From Culex pipiens pallens (taxonomy: Eukaryota; Arthropoda; Insecta; Diptera; Culicidae), in NCBI RefSeq assembly GCF_016801865.2, contig NC_068939.1, positions 184,426,053 through 184,490,052 on the forward strand: a stretch of 64,000 nt of DNA, given 5' to 3'. Of this stretch, positions 35,070 to 47,164 are shown in pieces. The number at the start of each line of letters is the position of its first letter. Within the stretch, counting starts at the first letter, position 1. A model generated the notes under the pieces. It ran no database searches and was not told the DNA's origin. It saw only the letters and a program-made list of their open reading frames with translations. The translations under genes and the position numbers were made by a program.

Positions 35070-36320
35070 ATCATCACATCAAAGGTTTGAAAACGATTTT
35101 AGTGGATCTCTAATGGTCAAATTAAATGCGTAAAAAGCTGCAAAAATGGCGTCCAAAACACAATTTAGCCTAAAATGCACGAGTGACAAGATGGCACAAT
35201 CCCGACCAAAAAAGGGCCAACGGGAAAAAACAAAGATGCGGAAAGGATATTATTCATTTCTGGCTTGTCGGCCTACTACGTCCACCGCCCCACTATAGTC
35301 GGGATGTCAGCCAGCCCTTTCCATGACCAGAGCCGATTATCGCAGCCCATCGCTATGGAAATATGGCGCGGGCCGGTCAATCTACGGCGCGAGAGCCTAC
35401 TCCGAGTTTCCGGTTCCGGGTGGGTGCTTTTTCATCGCCACTCACACAAACACACACACCAGTTTACGCAAAGCGTATGGAAAGGGATGTTTGAATTGAA
35501 GATTTTCCGTCCGCTGGTTGTGGAAAAAGGGTCGAAAGTGGTCCGATAAGATCACAATTTGGGAATAACAAGTTGTCAATTCCTTTCGATTTGCTCGAGC
35601 TTCAGAGTTTAATCCGATGGAACCGGGGCTGACACGGCTTTGGCAAACGGATTCTAGTGACGAGGGGTGTACTTTTTTGTTTGGGTTAAAGAGAAGGAAT
35701 TTCCTAATAACAAAGTTTACTCGAATTCGATATTCGAAATCTACGATAGTCAAATCTGGAGCCAAATCCTCGAAACAAAGCTTTTCCGGTAAGCATTGTC
35801 GCGCCCCTCGGCGGGCCGCAATCAAAGCGACATATCGCAGAAGGCCCCAGCCTGCTTTGATTAACTGTGTGCTGGGGGACAAATATTTCATCAGTGTTTT
35901 TTATTTGTTCCTTGAAAGAGTGCTGGTGAAAGCAAGATAGCGCACCAAGATCGAAACCGACGGATAACCGCATCGCAATTTTTCCGGTGAAAGATATTGG
36001 ATTTTCCCCCGGAGTCACACATTCAATAGGCATTGTTGGTGAAAACTGCCAGTCGAGCCTGGCACTGGCCGGAGGATTTATTTGGCAAATTATGCAAAAT
36101 AAAAGCGGTGAATGGTGGTGGAACCGAGGCGGCAGATTTGCCCCCGGGGACTCATTGATGGTGTCACACATGGGGCATAAAAGTGTCGATCTTTTATCGG
36201 ATGGCCTGCTGCTGGGCATGGCACCGTTTGTGTTCAAAGACAAAGGGCCATAATGAGGGACTTTTGTGAATGGCAGAGCGATGTATTGGACGTTTGATCG
36301 ATTTTGAGCTGCAAATCTGC
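35070..36320. other. Unique-looking sequence without a supported gene
   Basis: GC is higher here, with a 222-codon frame at 35704-36372 (-) overlapped by frames on the other strand. Composition and lack of domains argue against a gene. No splice-bounded exon was convincing. Confidence 0.35.
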
Positions 36321-36326
36321 ATGTTA

Positions 36327-36786
36327 GGCTGGTACAAATATTTTTAAAAGTTTTTGTCACCCCCCCCTTCAAAATTGGTCCGAAAAATCAGGGGGCAAAA
36401 AAAATATTTTTACAATAAACTTCAAAATTTCAATGAAAATTCAAGTGCAACCAACTGAAATCAAATTAAAATACATTTTCCTGCGTTTAAAATCATTTTT
36501 AGCATGTTTGGGTTTATTAAAAAATCTTAAGATTTTTTGAAAATTTTCGATGCAAAATCTCTTTTTTCGATACAATTTTTGTTTTTGTCAGATCTTAGAT
36601 TTTTTGAAAACTAATGATTGCAAAGCAACTGAACTAGTGTAAAATGCATTTTAAAACACTTTTTTCATTTAAATGTGAAGACTATGACTTGTTATTTAAA
36701 TTTTTATATTTTTTTATTTTTTTGCCCCCCCCTTGACCTCGGCCAGGGCCGAGGGACAAAAACTTTTTTAAATATTTGCATCGGCC
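36327..36786 (+). mobile_element. Harbinger-like MITE, family A copy 5
   Basis: The ends are GGCTGGTACAAATATTTTT and AAATATTTGCATCGGCC, with TTA on both sides (36324-36326 and 36787-36789). The interior matches the other copies, including a GGCCGAGG-rich strip before the right end. Confidence 0.85.
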
Positions 36787-36965
36787 TTATCAAAGTTATT
36801 ATTCTTTTCCCTGGAATTTTTGGTAAAATTTAGGGATTTCTGCAAAACAAAGCTTTAAATGCAACATTTTCAAAACTGTTGCCGTTAGATAAATACATTA
36901 TTTTTTTGAATTTTACAGACCAATAGGACTATTAATAGTTTCAACGATCCTATTTTCATCTAAAT

Positions 36966-38227
36966 CAGGGGTGACCAAAGTATGGCCCGCGGGCCAAACG
37001 TGGCCCGCGAGGTGATATTTTGTGGCCCGCGGACCCATTTTGAATGATCCTGTAAAATGGACCGTTGACCACTTGTATAGTGATTTTATACTTTTTCAAA
37101 ATTAAGGTTTATTTTAAACTTTTATATACTAATCTTTTTTATTTTTTGTTAATAAAAAAACTTATTATTTATCAATATTTTGATCCCCACTTTAGGATAC
37201 AAATACTGTGTTCAAAATATTTTATAATTAAAACAATTTCATACGTTTCAATGTGAGTGAAACTAGTAAATATCGTCAAAATTTTCATCAAACATTTCTA
37301 GAAATATTAAAAAACGTTCAAGATTGACTTAGGTGGAATTCTGTAATAGTTGCAAAAATGTAAGTTTTCTTTATTAATTTGCAAGTCATAATAACACTTT
37401 TATGAACTGACCCTCAAACATACATTGCACTTCCTTCGGGATTCGAACTCATTACAGTTAGATAACGAATCTGATTGACTACCAACTGATTCAGGCAGAC
37501 AAAATGTGGAAATCGGAGGATCAAGTTTGTTGCAAATATTTTACAAAGCTTTCGTCGATCAACCCACCCCTCCAACATTTTTAAAAAAATTGGCTCAAAA
37601 ACAAGGAGCAAAAATATATTTTCAAAAAACTTCAAAAATTCAAAAAAAATGAAATGTAAGTGCAATCAGCTGAAATTTATTAAATATGCATACCATTGCA
37701 TTAAGAATCAGTTGAGTTTATTAAAAAAATGAATTTTAGTGAATTTTCGATGAAATAAATAAATGGTTTTTCGCTAGATAATGATTGCAGTTTAACTATA
37801 CGGAAGCTTAAAACATTTTCTAACATGTTTTTCCATTGAAATTTTGAAATTCTGGCTCTCAACGATTTTTCATTAGCCACACTTAATTTATAGATAAAAA
37901 TATGCTTTTAGATGAATTGTTCAACATGTAATGTCACCATTTTCGAAATATAAAAACAAAACTTTGTTTTTTTTTGAAAACACAAGTACATTCAGCTAAA
38001 AACTTTTTTTCAAATACCTGAAACAATAAAATCAACGATACCGATAGAAAACCGTTATTTTGTGGTTTCTATTATTTTGAATTTAAATTTTATTAAAATA
38101 GCAAATTAAATCTTTTAAATTAAAATAATGTAATTTATTTTTTTCAATAACCTTTTTTTTAATTTGGCCCGCAAGCTCATTTGAGCTTCAAATTTGGCCC
38201 GGCCTCCAAAAACTTTGAGCACCCCTG
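36966..38227. mobile_element. hAT-type element with perfect 8-bp TSD, 1.26 kb
   Basis: The ends are CAGGGGTGACCAAAG and, inverted, CAGGGGTGCTCAAAG. GGCCCGC motifs lie inside both arms. The duplication ATCTAAAT is perfect (36958-36965 and 38228-38235). The interior holds a tRNA-like SINE fragment (37433-37497) and an eroded family A MITE (about 37540-37860). No transposase frame is left. Confidence 0.85.
37433..37497 (-). repeat. tRNA-like SINE head inside the hAT element
   Basis: On the minus strand, CAGTTGGTAGTCAATCAG acts as an A box and GAGTTCGAATCCC as a B box, spaced as in tRNA. The anticodon arm is poorly formed. It is probably a SINE relic carried by the transposon. Confidence 0.5.
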
Positions 38228-38314
38228 ATCTAAATCATGGGTGCCCAAAGTTTTTGATTAGTGGGTCAAATTTAGCGTCTTTTTCAATTTGGCTCAAAAA
38301 TTGTTATTAGGCAA

Positions 38315-38760
38315 GCACAAATTTTATCTAATTTTTTTGTCCCTGGGCTCTGGTCAAGTTCGAGGGGAGGCAAGCGAATATAAATACACTTAATTTCAAA
38401 TATCCAACCCAACTTTTAAATTTTTAAAGCAAAAGCTTCACAAAATGCTTAATACATTATTACAGTTTTGCTACTACCAATTAATGGAAAAATATTAATA
38501 AATTTATGAAAATATTTTTCTCCTAAAATTGTCTTTTTCCAATCTGTGGTCCCAAATTTCTAAATTTGCAAAAAGTCTAAAAGTGTCCTATTTTATTAAT
38601 AATGAACGTTAAGAAATGTATTTGAAATAGTTAACAACCAATTGTACAAGTTTTTTCAATGAAAATTTGAATATTCAGCAATGTTTTTTTGGTTTTTTTT
38701 TCGATTTTTTGACATTGGATGAAAAAAAAATAAAATCAGGCGTCAAAATTTATTTTATTT
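38315..38760 (-). repeat. Eroded family A MITE, copy 8
   Basis: TTAGGCAAGCACAAATTTTA followed by GTCCCTGGGCTCTGGTCAAG and a GAGGGGAGG strip recalls the right-end strip of family A in reverse. The rest is weakly similar. Confidence 0.4.
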
Positions 38761-38764
38761 CTAA

Positions 38765-38934
38765 GGGACCATCCATAAACCACGTGGACACTTTTTTGGA
38801 AATCTCCCCCCCCCCCCCCCCCCCCCTTCGTGGACAATTGTCCATACAAAAAAAATCTTTTTTGTATGGAGCGTGGACAATCGCCTTACCCCCCCCCCCC
38901 CCCTAAAGTGTCCACGTGGTTTATGGATGGTCCC
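38765..38934. mobile_element. Harbinger-like MITE, family D copy 1
   Basis: The ends GGGACCATCCATAAACCACG and their complement are flanked by TAA (38762-38764 and 38935-38937). Arms extend through CGTGGACACTTT. Two poly(C) runs of more than 10 bases lie in the middle. Copies 2 and 3 are at 39384-39469 and 58354-58501. Confidence 0.88.
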
Positions 38935-39383
38935 TAATGATGTTTCTAATGCTAGCAATCTAAAAATGTTTTCAGGCAAACTGCCGTTTGTTGAATGGAC
39001 TATCCAAGGTTTTCTTTAAAGATCTTTGTCCAAATATCTTAAAAACCTTGTTATTTTAACATATTTAGGAATTTCAAGTTAGTTTGTTCAGTTTGAAAGT
39101 AAAATGTATCGTTTTGTTATTCAAATATTTCCAAAAACCAGCAGTTCAAAAAATATATTGAGAAAATTTAAATGATTTAAGGTTAATTGGAAAACATTTT
39201 AACAATGTATTTTTTTCAATTTCAGTTCAATTTTTGTCTCGGCAACTATTTATCTGATTTCAAAGTTTTTAAAGAAAATAGTTAAGAATTTCCACAGCTA
39301 CTTGATGAAAATATGTTCAGAAATGGAAAGACATGAACACCTTTAAAAAAGTTTACTTTGTTCTACCTACAATTATTCCTTTA

Positions 39384-39469
39384 GGGATCATCCACGTGGA
39401 CACTTTTTTGGATTTCTCAACCCATGGGGGGAGGGGGGGCAGGTGTCCACGTGGTTTATGGATGGTCTC
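39384..39469. mobile_element. Harbinger-like MITE, family D copy 2 (internally deleted)
   Basis: GGGATCATCCACGTGGACAC on the left, with a right arm CCACGTGGTTTATGGATGG ending GGTCTC. TTA flanks both sides (39381-39383 and 39470-39472). A G-rich run replaces the usual middle. Confidence 0.8.
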
Positions 39470-40014
39470 TTAATGGATATTACTAGAAAGCGGAGTGTCT
39501 TGCCGAAAAAACTGTTAAGGAAATGTTGTTGAAAAAATAATAACACATTGTTTTTTTAATCATTAATTTTCAAAAATTATATCATAGTGAAAAAAAATCC
39601 AAACTCCTCTGAGCTGTTGCCTGTTTTTTGATTCCTGGAATATTTAAAAATAACGGTTTTTGAGAGTTTCTCTATCTGTGAAAAAAAATATATTGATAAA
39701 AAATGTTTCATATTTCTAGGGTGTTATTATTTTTTCCAGGTTTTGTAATTTTATCTCTTCTTTTGTTTTTGTTTACCCTACTTCTCTGTGCTCAAAAGCT
39801 GCCTTTTTTAATTATAAAAAATATGGTGTTTGAGAAATTTTAATTTTTTATAAAAAGATAATTGAAAAAGTAAAAAATATTTAAGGGTGTTATTTTTTTC
39901 CTGGAAAGTCCACATCGTAACCTTAAACATTGCTGAAGACATTAAATCGACCAAAGAGTCCTTACCCAAGAAAACGATTTTCGAATATTTACAATTCTTC
40001 TTCGTAAGACCAAC

Positions 40015-40266
40015 ACTGCCCCTGATCGCATAAATGTCCCATATGAATTTTCATCGTTTTTGAGTTATTGATGCAGTTTGGTTCAAAATCGTTTGCTCTT
40101 TCAAAATAGTCTATAACATCCAGTACTTTGTTTTAGAAATCAAGAGGAAATCCAGTTTTTTCGCGAAAACTTAACACGTAGCCTTATGTATGAGACAAAC
40201 TTCAAATGCTTTTTTCTCAGCTTGCTGTTTTTGCATATGAGACATTTATGCGAACATGGGCAGAAC
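40015..40266. mobile_element. MITE family E, copy 1
   Basis: The left end has CTGCCCCTGATCGCATAAAT and CCCATATG. The complement of the right end reads CTGCCCATGTTCGCATAAAT and CATATG. A matching left end occurs at 50698-50750. Confidence 0.65.
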
Positions 40267-40269
40267 AGC

Positions 40270-43200
40270 CGTTTCAATTGTGTGGAGACTTGCATGGACG
40301 AACCAAAGATGCAAAATGTCTGCTTTGATTTTTGATCTTTTTTTAAAGCAAATTCGAATCATACGTTTGAAGATTTTTTTAGGTCATTCCATGAAAATTC
40401 CAATCCCATTTAACATTTTCTCCGATTTTCAATACTTATGGGAAATAATTCTAAATGTTATTTTTGAATCTATAGAACATAATTTAAATTCTGTTCGATA
40501 TTTTCAAAACTTCTAAAAGAAGTAATAGATCAGAACTTTGGATAAAATCGAATCATTTTTTTTGTCGAGCCATAAAACCACTGCAACCAATTATAGGAAT
40601 ATCGATTAGCCACAGTGAAATTTTTGAGAAGAAAATTCAGCTTTGATCGTATTGGAAGATATCTAGATATCACTAATTTTATAATTGTTATTTTAATTTT
40701 ATACGAATTTTGTTGTTTTACCAACAATGAAAACGCACAATACTTTACTCCGCTAGAGTTCAATAAATCTACCAACACGCTTTGATTTCCTGCGTTCCCA
40801 TCTGCACGATTGCAACATCTCATTTAGCTGTCCGATTGGCAATTTATCATACCGCGTTCGGTATTTACTCCATATATTCAGTTGCCCAGTATGCTCGCAG
40901 AAGGAAAAAGACACTCATATCTCATTTACAGCCGATTTTCTCCTCAAGCGAAAAAAAAAATCTGTGCTTTTGGTCCAGCGGCCGGCAGCTTCCGTTCGTA
41001 CATTAGCACACCACACATGCTGCTACTGATGCTTCCGGCCATAAATCGCTCTGCCTTGGGGCTATTAAGGGTTCTTCCATAAATACACCCACTCCTCCAC
41101 CCACAAGGGAAAGGACAATCCACCAGGGCGCGTCCAATTTTTATTGCCCACCATAATTCACCGAAAGGCAAAAAAAAGAGCGCTGAGAAACCACGGTGAA
41201 AAATGATAGGATAAAAACAATTACATATTCGGCTTCATCTTGGTCCCGACAAAAAGAAAGCCTTTAGCCGCCAAGGTGAGATTACGCGCAAATAGTCGAA
41301 TTTCGAGGGGGGTGGCGTTCGGATCGTTAAATTTATTTTATGACCCTCAGCCCAATCCTGCGAGGCCACTCTCCGCCACGTCAAGTGACATAAAAATCAT
41401 ATCGATGTGAGATATGGCTCCGGACCATAATCCACCTTCGAGGCACCAAGTGGCCATCCCGGGCAGGTCCCGGAACCGGCCAGAGAAAGACGATGGCGAG
41501 GACACAGTTCAACTGCTCATAAAAAGTGAGCTTCCGGGCTAATCTGGTTTCGTACGTCTTTAGCAGGTCACATTGCGCGAGCTTTGATCGCGCGGTGGGG
41601 CTATAAGGGAATGTTTTAGAAAAAAAAAATCAAATTTATCTGTTAATTTCTGCTGAAAAACTATGAAAGCCACTCCAGTGAAAAAGTGCTGAAAAGTTCA
41701 TTTCAGCACTCATTTGAGTTCAAATTTTATAAAAATGAAAATTCCTATGGTTTGCTGTTTTACAAAAAAAAAAATATATAAAAAAATACCAATGTTAATA
41801 TTAACGAAACATTTTGATTGATAATTTCATAAAAAAAGTTTTAACTAAACATATTCCTTGTACATTTTCCAAAAATTTCAAACCGGAAAGTCCAACCTTT
41901 CCACACCGCTTCCAAGCCCCACGGAAAACATCAAACGGCAGGGATCAATCCTGGGCTCCCGGTCATAATCTCGGGCAAAAGAGCCAGAGAAGCAAAAATT
42001 ATGACGACATTATTTGGTCAAACTGTCACCAGGAGGAGGAAGCACCACAAACACATCGCAGGATGCTTCCCCAAGCAGCAAGTCCTTTTCCGAAAGAATA
42101 AAGCCGTTATTACCTTTTTCTTTCCTTCATTTTTTTGCTTTTTCTTTCAGTGTGTGGTGTATTGGTAATAATTCGCCATGTGTATGGGTGAGTGTGTCAA
42201 AGTGTATCATCGCTGATAAGCATCTTTCAGTTTCGTTCTTCCACAAGCTGGATGCAGAAAAATACAAAAAAAAAACTTTTCAAAAAATAACCTAAAACAA
42301 ATTTGCTAAGAAACAAATCTTTAAAAGCAAACTTTCTTTAAAAAATCTGTCTAAATTTCGTTGCATTCTCACGGAAGAATTTTTCACCGTGTAGTCTAGT
42401 GAGGGGAGGGGGGCTTCTAAGCTATGCTGCAAGATGGACAGTTTGTCATCTCAAGTGTTTATGGCGATGAAGTGAATGGTTATGCCCTGGCCTGCCTGCC
42501 GGTTGTGGAGCTTTTATGAGGTGGTGCCTCGAGTATGTGGGGGCAAACAGCTCGCTTTCTTCAGTGTTGATACTAATTTTACGATGCCATCAGCTCCAGA
42601 TATCAAAGATTGAAGCTATTTGAACGAGTAGAAAAATGACGTCTGAGTTGAAAGAATGGTTATTAAAGATTCAACAGTTTTGCGATGATTGAATTTGCGT
42701 TTGAAAGTTTTTCCATGGAAGAGAAATGTTTTCTCCGAATCATAAATGCACATTCATGTATTCAAAATTCACCTTGCATCATAGATGGTTTTCAACGACA
42801 ACGAATGCCACCTCCATATATCTTGCAGTATTCAAAACAAAAATTTTGCCTTTCAAACCCGTCCATAAATATGTAATCATACTTGTTCGAATGATCGATT
42901 GCCGTATGATTCGAGAAAATCTGCTTCGTCTGGGGAAAACTTTCTCCGGGCATTCTGCTCCGGTTTCACTCCAGCCCACTTGAGTCGATATTAAGGAGAT
43001 ATAAGTGTGAGTGTGTGAGTTTCTTCCAGTCAACCCGAGTTAAATTTAATACTAACAAAAATAGAAATTTAAATCAATTTCGAATTGAAAATAAATTCAA
43101 ACTTTGTATCGAGCAAATTTTTGGTATTATTGAAATGTAAAAAAAAATAATTGTGAATTCAATGATTTGATATTTAGCTGAAATTATTTTTAAGGTTTAT

Positions 43201-43495
43201 TACACAAATTTCAATGACTTTAACAAAAAACAATGATCGCACCATGAATAATGTAAATTTAAACAATTTTCTACGAAATTGACCGATGTTTTTGGATTTT
43301 CGCCATACATTTTTTCGAATTTTCCCATTAAATCTGCATCGATTGACAGCGACCCTTAAAATTTCACCGATTTGGCTTAAAATTGGTATTTTTCAAGATT
43401 TTCCAAAATATTTTTTTTTTGTTGCCCTAGTCTACATACAATATTGGCAGCTGTTCATACAAGAATGGTACGTAAATATTCGAAATTCTGTAACT
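40270..43495. other. Unique-looking sequence without a supported gene
   Basis: 40780-42520 is of higher complexity and free of clear transposon ends. Short frames on both strands have no domains, and I found no convincing exon. 42520-43495 becomes AT-rich. Confidence 0.35.
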
Positions 43496-43499
43496 TTTG

Positions 43500-43720
43500 A
43501 AGGAATTTTCTGATCGATTTGGTGTCTTAGGCAAAGTTGTAGGTATTAGAGAGGACTATTCAGAACTGCTGACTTTTTTTTGTCGATTTTTAAATTAAAT
43601 TTTTCGCAAAAAAAAAACAATTTCCCAAACAAGGGCGAAGTATTGGATATTTGAGTACCATTAGTGTGTGAGATAATTGATACTAGAAAATAAAAGGCTG
43701 TTTGTATAAGACTTAAAAAA
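43500..43720 (+). repeat. Dispersed repeat trace
   Basis: TTTGGTGTCTTAGGCAAAGT followed by TGTAGGTATTAGAGAGGACT recurs in weaker form at 60820-60960 and in pieces elsewhere. No ends are defined. Confidence 0.4.
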
Positions 43721-43921
43721 CTTAACATTTTTTGCTTCTTTTTCTTTTGTTCGCTGTATTTCAGCAAAAAGAGGTCCAATCTTCAATGTCTATGTCTATT
43801 AAATGGAATGGAAAATTCATGATTTCTGCGAAACAAATATTTTCAGGAATGCCTGTAAAAGCTTGTAAAAGACATGAGTGTAAAATAAATTTAGCAAAAT
43901 TTTATGAAATTCTATGTAATA

Positions 43922-44160
43922 TTACACCCAGAAATATGCAGTTTAAACCAAAAAAAATATGCGTTTATTCTTAGCCGAGCGGGCTAAGGCGCCAGTCCTT
44001 CCTTACTATTAATGCTGGGTTTGAATCCCGTCAGTTGCAACTTTTTTTTTGTTTTTACAAAAATTGTACATGTAGTGTGTAATATTAGGTGTATTTTTGA
44101 CGAAGGTGATGTGCATTCTTTTGCATGCGATTTTACCATCCGATTTTTTGCCGTGTAATT
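43922..44160 (+). repeat. Repeat with tRNA-like core
   Basis: TTACACCCAGAAAT on the left and GCCGTGTAATT on the right are partly inverted. Between them lies a tRNA-like core: A box TAGCCGAGCGGGCTAAGGC (43973-43991, like Leu or Ser tRNA) and B box GGTTTGAATCC (44018-44028). The region between the boxes does not fold properly, so it is a SINE or tRNA pseudogene, not a working tRNA. Confidence 0.5.
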
Positions 44161-45235
44161 AAAAAATCGATAAACTGGATTTTGTCAGTTAAATTGAACG
44201 TTTAGTGGCTATAAGTTGCACTTCATAAAAAAACTGTTAAGTTCGAATAGAACCCCCAAAAAGTTTGAACCATTAAAAAAATATAAATAAAAAAATCTAT
44301 TTTTGTTGGGTTTTGTTGGAGAATTGCTGAGCTGAGTATTTTTTTGTTATTTTTTTTTGTAATCGATTGAGACTTCTTTGAAATATTTTTTTTTTAAAGG
44401 GGTGTACAATTTTCGATTTTTTTCCATTTATTTCTGAAACAATATGAAAATTGTAAAATTTTGTTAATGCCTATTATAAAATTTAGGTAAAATTATGCAT
44501 TTACTTCAGATTGTTGCCAATTTCAAGTCGGTTTTTATGAAATCATTTTTTATTTTAAATTTTAATATGTTCCACAGAATCTTAAAAGTAATCCAAAGTT
44601 AGCAGGAAAAGCAAATTTCGAACTTTTTTCATGTATTTTTTTGTATTATTTTTGTCCTGTGAAGCAAAATTTGTCATCGATATTTTTTTCTGCTTTTCAG
44701 ACTCTACATCAAATTTATATTTTTAATGAATTTTCTTTTATAAATTTTGCAGAATAATTTTTGAATTAAAATTTAAACATTTTTGTAAAATGCTCCAGAC
44801 TTAAACAAAAAAGAACATTACATTTACTTTGGAGCTAGGATTACTTAAACCAATATTTGTATCTTAGGATTAACCCGAATCAAGCGCAGCAAAAATCATC
44901 TAAATAGTTAAAAATTAGACTGAGTTCTAGCAATTTGGAGTAAAAAATCCGTTTGAAACCCTCAGGTGGACCGTTGTTGAACTAAACAACGGTAACGCAA
45001 CAAATTAAAACATCTCAAAGATTTAAAGTTGAGAAAAGATCAGAAAAGATCACAATATTATTAAAGGGCTGCATATTTTCCACTTCGATCAATAAAATTT
45101 ATTAAAGAAAATATAAAGACAATTTCATAGCTTTTTGAAAAAGTTATTTTCAATCCCCTTATTTCATAAAATACTTTTTAAATGCGATAAATTTAACATT
45201 TTTGGAAAATTGCAATTGAAAAAAGCCATAACTAA
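44161..45235. other. AT-rich low-complexity stretch
   Basis: Runs of A and T dominate. I saw no gene, RNA or transposon terminus. Confidence 0.4.
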
Positions 45236-45355
45236 TGAAAATATGTTTCCAAAGTTTTTGTCCCTCGGCTCTGGCCGAGGTCGAGAAGGGGGGCAAACAA
45301 GTATATAAATTTAAATAACATGCCATAGTATTAACATTTGAATAAATAAAATATT

Positions 45356-46707
45356 TGGGTAATTCTCCGCCAACTCACACAGCAGTTGCCCCGAACCCTC
45401 TTCGATTTGCGTGAAACTTTGTCCTAAGGGGAAACTTTTGTCCCTGATCACGAATCCGAGGTCCGTTTTTTGATATCTCGTGACGGAGGGGCGGTACGAC
45501 CCCTTCCATTTTTGAACATGCGAAAAAATAGGTGTTTTTCAATAATTTGCAGCCTGAAACGGTGATGAGATAGAAATTTGGTGTCAAAGGGACTTTTATC
45601 TCAAATTAGACGCCCGATTTGATGGCGTACTCAGAATTCCGAAAAATGTATTTTTCATCGAAAAAAACACTAAAAAAGTTTTAAAAATTCTCCCATTTTC
45701 CGTTACTCGACTGTAAATTTTTTTTGAACATGTCATTTTATGGAAAATTTAATGTCCTTTTCGAATCTACATTGACCCAGAAGGGTAATTTTTTCATTTA
45801 GAACAAAATTTTTCATTTTAAAATTTCGTGTTTTTTCTAACTTTGCAGGGTTATTTTTTAGAGTGTAACAATGTTCTACAAAGTTGTAGAGCAGACAATA
45901 ACAAAAATTTTGATATATAGACATAAGGGGTTTGCTTATAAACACCACGAGTTATCGCGATTTTACGAAAAAAAGTTTTGAAAAAGTTGGTCGTCATCGA
46001 TCATGGCCGTTCATGGTCACCCGCGACAGACACGGACGACGAAACAAAGAGAAACGCAAAAAGTAACTTTTTCAAAACTGTTTTTCGTAAAATCGCGATA
46101 ACTCGTGATGTTTATAAGCAAACCCCTTATGTCTATATATCAAAATTTTTGTAATTGTCTGTTCTACAACTTTGTAGAACATTGTTACACTCTAAAAAAT
46201 AACCCTGCAGAGTAAGAAAAAACACGAAATTTTAAAATGAAAAATTTTGTTCTAAATGAAAAAATGACCCTTTTGGGTCAATGTAGATTCGAAATGTACA
46301 TTAAATTTCCCATAAAATGACATGTTCCCAAATTTTTTACAGTCGAGTAACGGAAAATAAGAGAATTTTTAAAACTTTTTTAGTGTTTTTTTCGATGAAA
46401 AATACGTTTTTTCGGAATTCTGAGTACGCCATCAAATCGGGCGTCTAATTTTACATAAAAGTCCCTTTGACACCAAATTTCTAACTCATCACCGTTTCAG
46501 GCTGCAAATTATTGAAAAACACCTATTTTTTCGCATGTTCAAAAATGGAAGGGGTCGTACCGCCCCTCCGTCACGAGATATCAAAAAACGGACCTCGGAT
46601 TCGTGATCAGGGACAAAAATTTCCCCTTAGGACAAAGTTTCACGCAAATCGAAGAGGGGTCGGGGCAACTTTTCCCGATTTCGTGTGAGTTGGTAGAGAA
46701 TTACCCA
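45356..46707. mobile_element. Large fold-back element, 1352 bp
   Basis: The ends are TGGGTAATTCTC and GAGAATTACCCA. Two arms of about 630-640 bp (45356-45988 and 46065-46707) are near-identical inverted copies around a 76-bp loop (45989-46064). The arms share blocks such as CGTGACGGAGGGGCGGTACG and TCGCGATAACTCGTG. A transcript would fold into a very long hairpin. No intact transposase is present. Confidence 0.93.
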
Positions 46708-46867
46708 TTTCATAATGCATTTTATACTAGTTCAGTTGTTTTTCAATCATTCATTTGCAAAAAAATAGATTTGAAGAAAACCAAAAAAATAGCCAAAAAA
46801 ACATTTTGCGGATGCTGAAAATTATTCTCAATGCAGGGAAATGCATTTTAAATTGAATTGAAATTAA

Positions 46868-47084
46868 CCCCTTCCCGCCCAGAGCTAAATTGAGATCTTT
46901 AACATTTTTCCACATTACTCAAAACTGGATCGACCAATTTGGATGAAATTTTAATGGTTATTAGCTAAGATTCTATTTAAACTATTGCAGGTTGAACCGT
47001 GTTGAAAAATTGCATGGTTGCAGAGATTTTTAATTTTGAAGACAAAAATTTGTGGTGCTCTGGAGTAACCATGGGCGTTGAGGG
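46868..47084. mobile_element. MITE with TTAA target
   Basis: TTAA (46864-46867) and CCCCTTCCCGCCCA face TGGGCGTTGAGGG and TTAA (47085-47088). Similar to the element at 5225 in target and terminal CCC. Length is 217 bp. Confidence 0.7.
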
Positions 47085-47164
47085 TTAATTCAGCTGATTT
47101 CACTACAATTTCCATTGAAATTTAGATTTTTTTCAATGTTTGCCCCCTTTGCGCTAAAAAAAAA

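Larger units (their letters stand above)
45240..47160 (-). mobile_element. Harbinger-like MITE, family A copy 6, holding two insertions
   Basis: 45245-45355 carries the GTCCCTCGGCTCTGGCCGAGG strip in reverse (longest shared runs are shorter than this). 46708-46863 carries the AATGCATTTTA..ACTAGTTCAGTTG core. 47089-47160 carries CAGCTGATTTCACTACAATT and the GCCCCC strip. These parts are collinear with copy 4, so the fold-back at 45356-46707 and the TTAA MITE at 46868-47084 are later insertions. Confidence 0.7.

Noticed and set aside
32938..35133. Frames of 144-459 codons on both strands of the 18-bp array
   Set aside because: Repeat artefacts of an 18-bp unit without stops; both strands are open at once and no start or domain stands out.
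35704..36372. A 222-codon gene on the minus strand
   Set aside because: It runs through unrelated unique DNA and into the family A MITE at 36327, with no domain or start context.
43971..44033. A working tRNA-Leu or tRNA-Ser gene
   Set aside because: Boxes A and B are present, but the anticodon arm and acceptor stem do not form.
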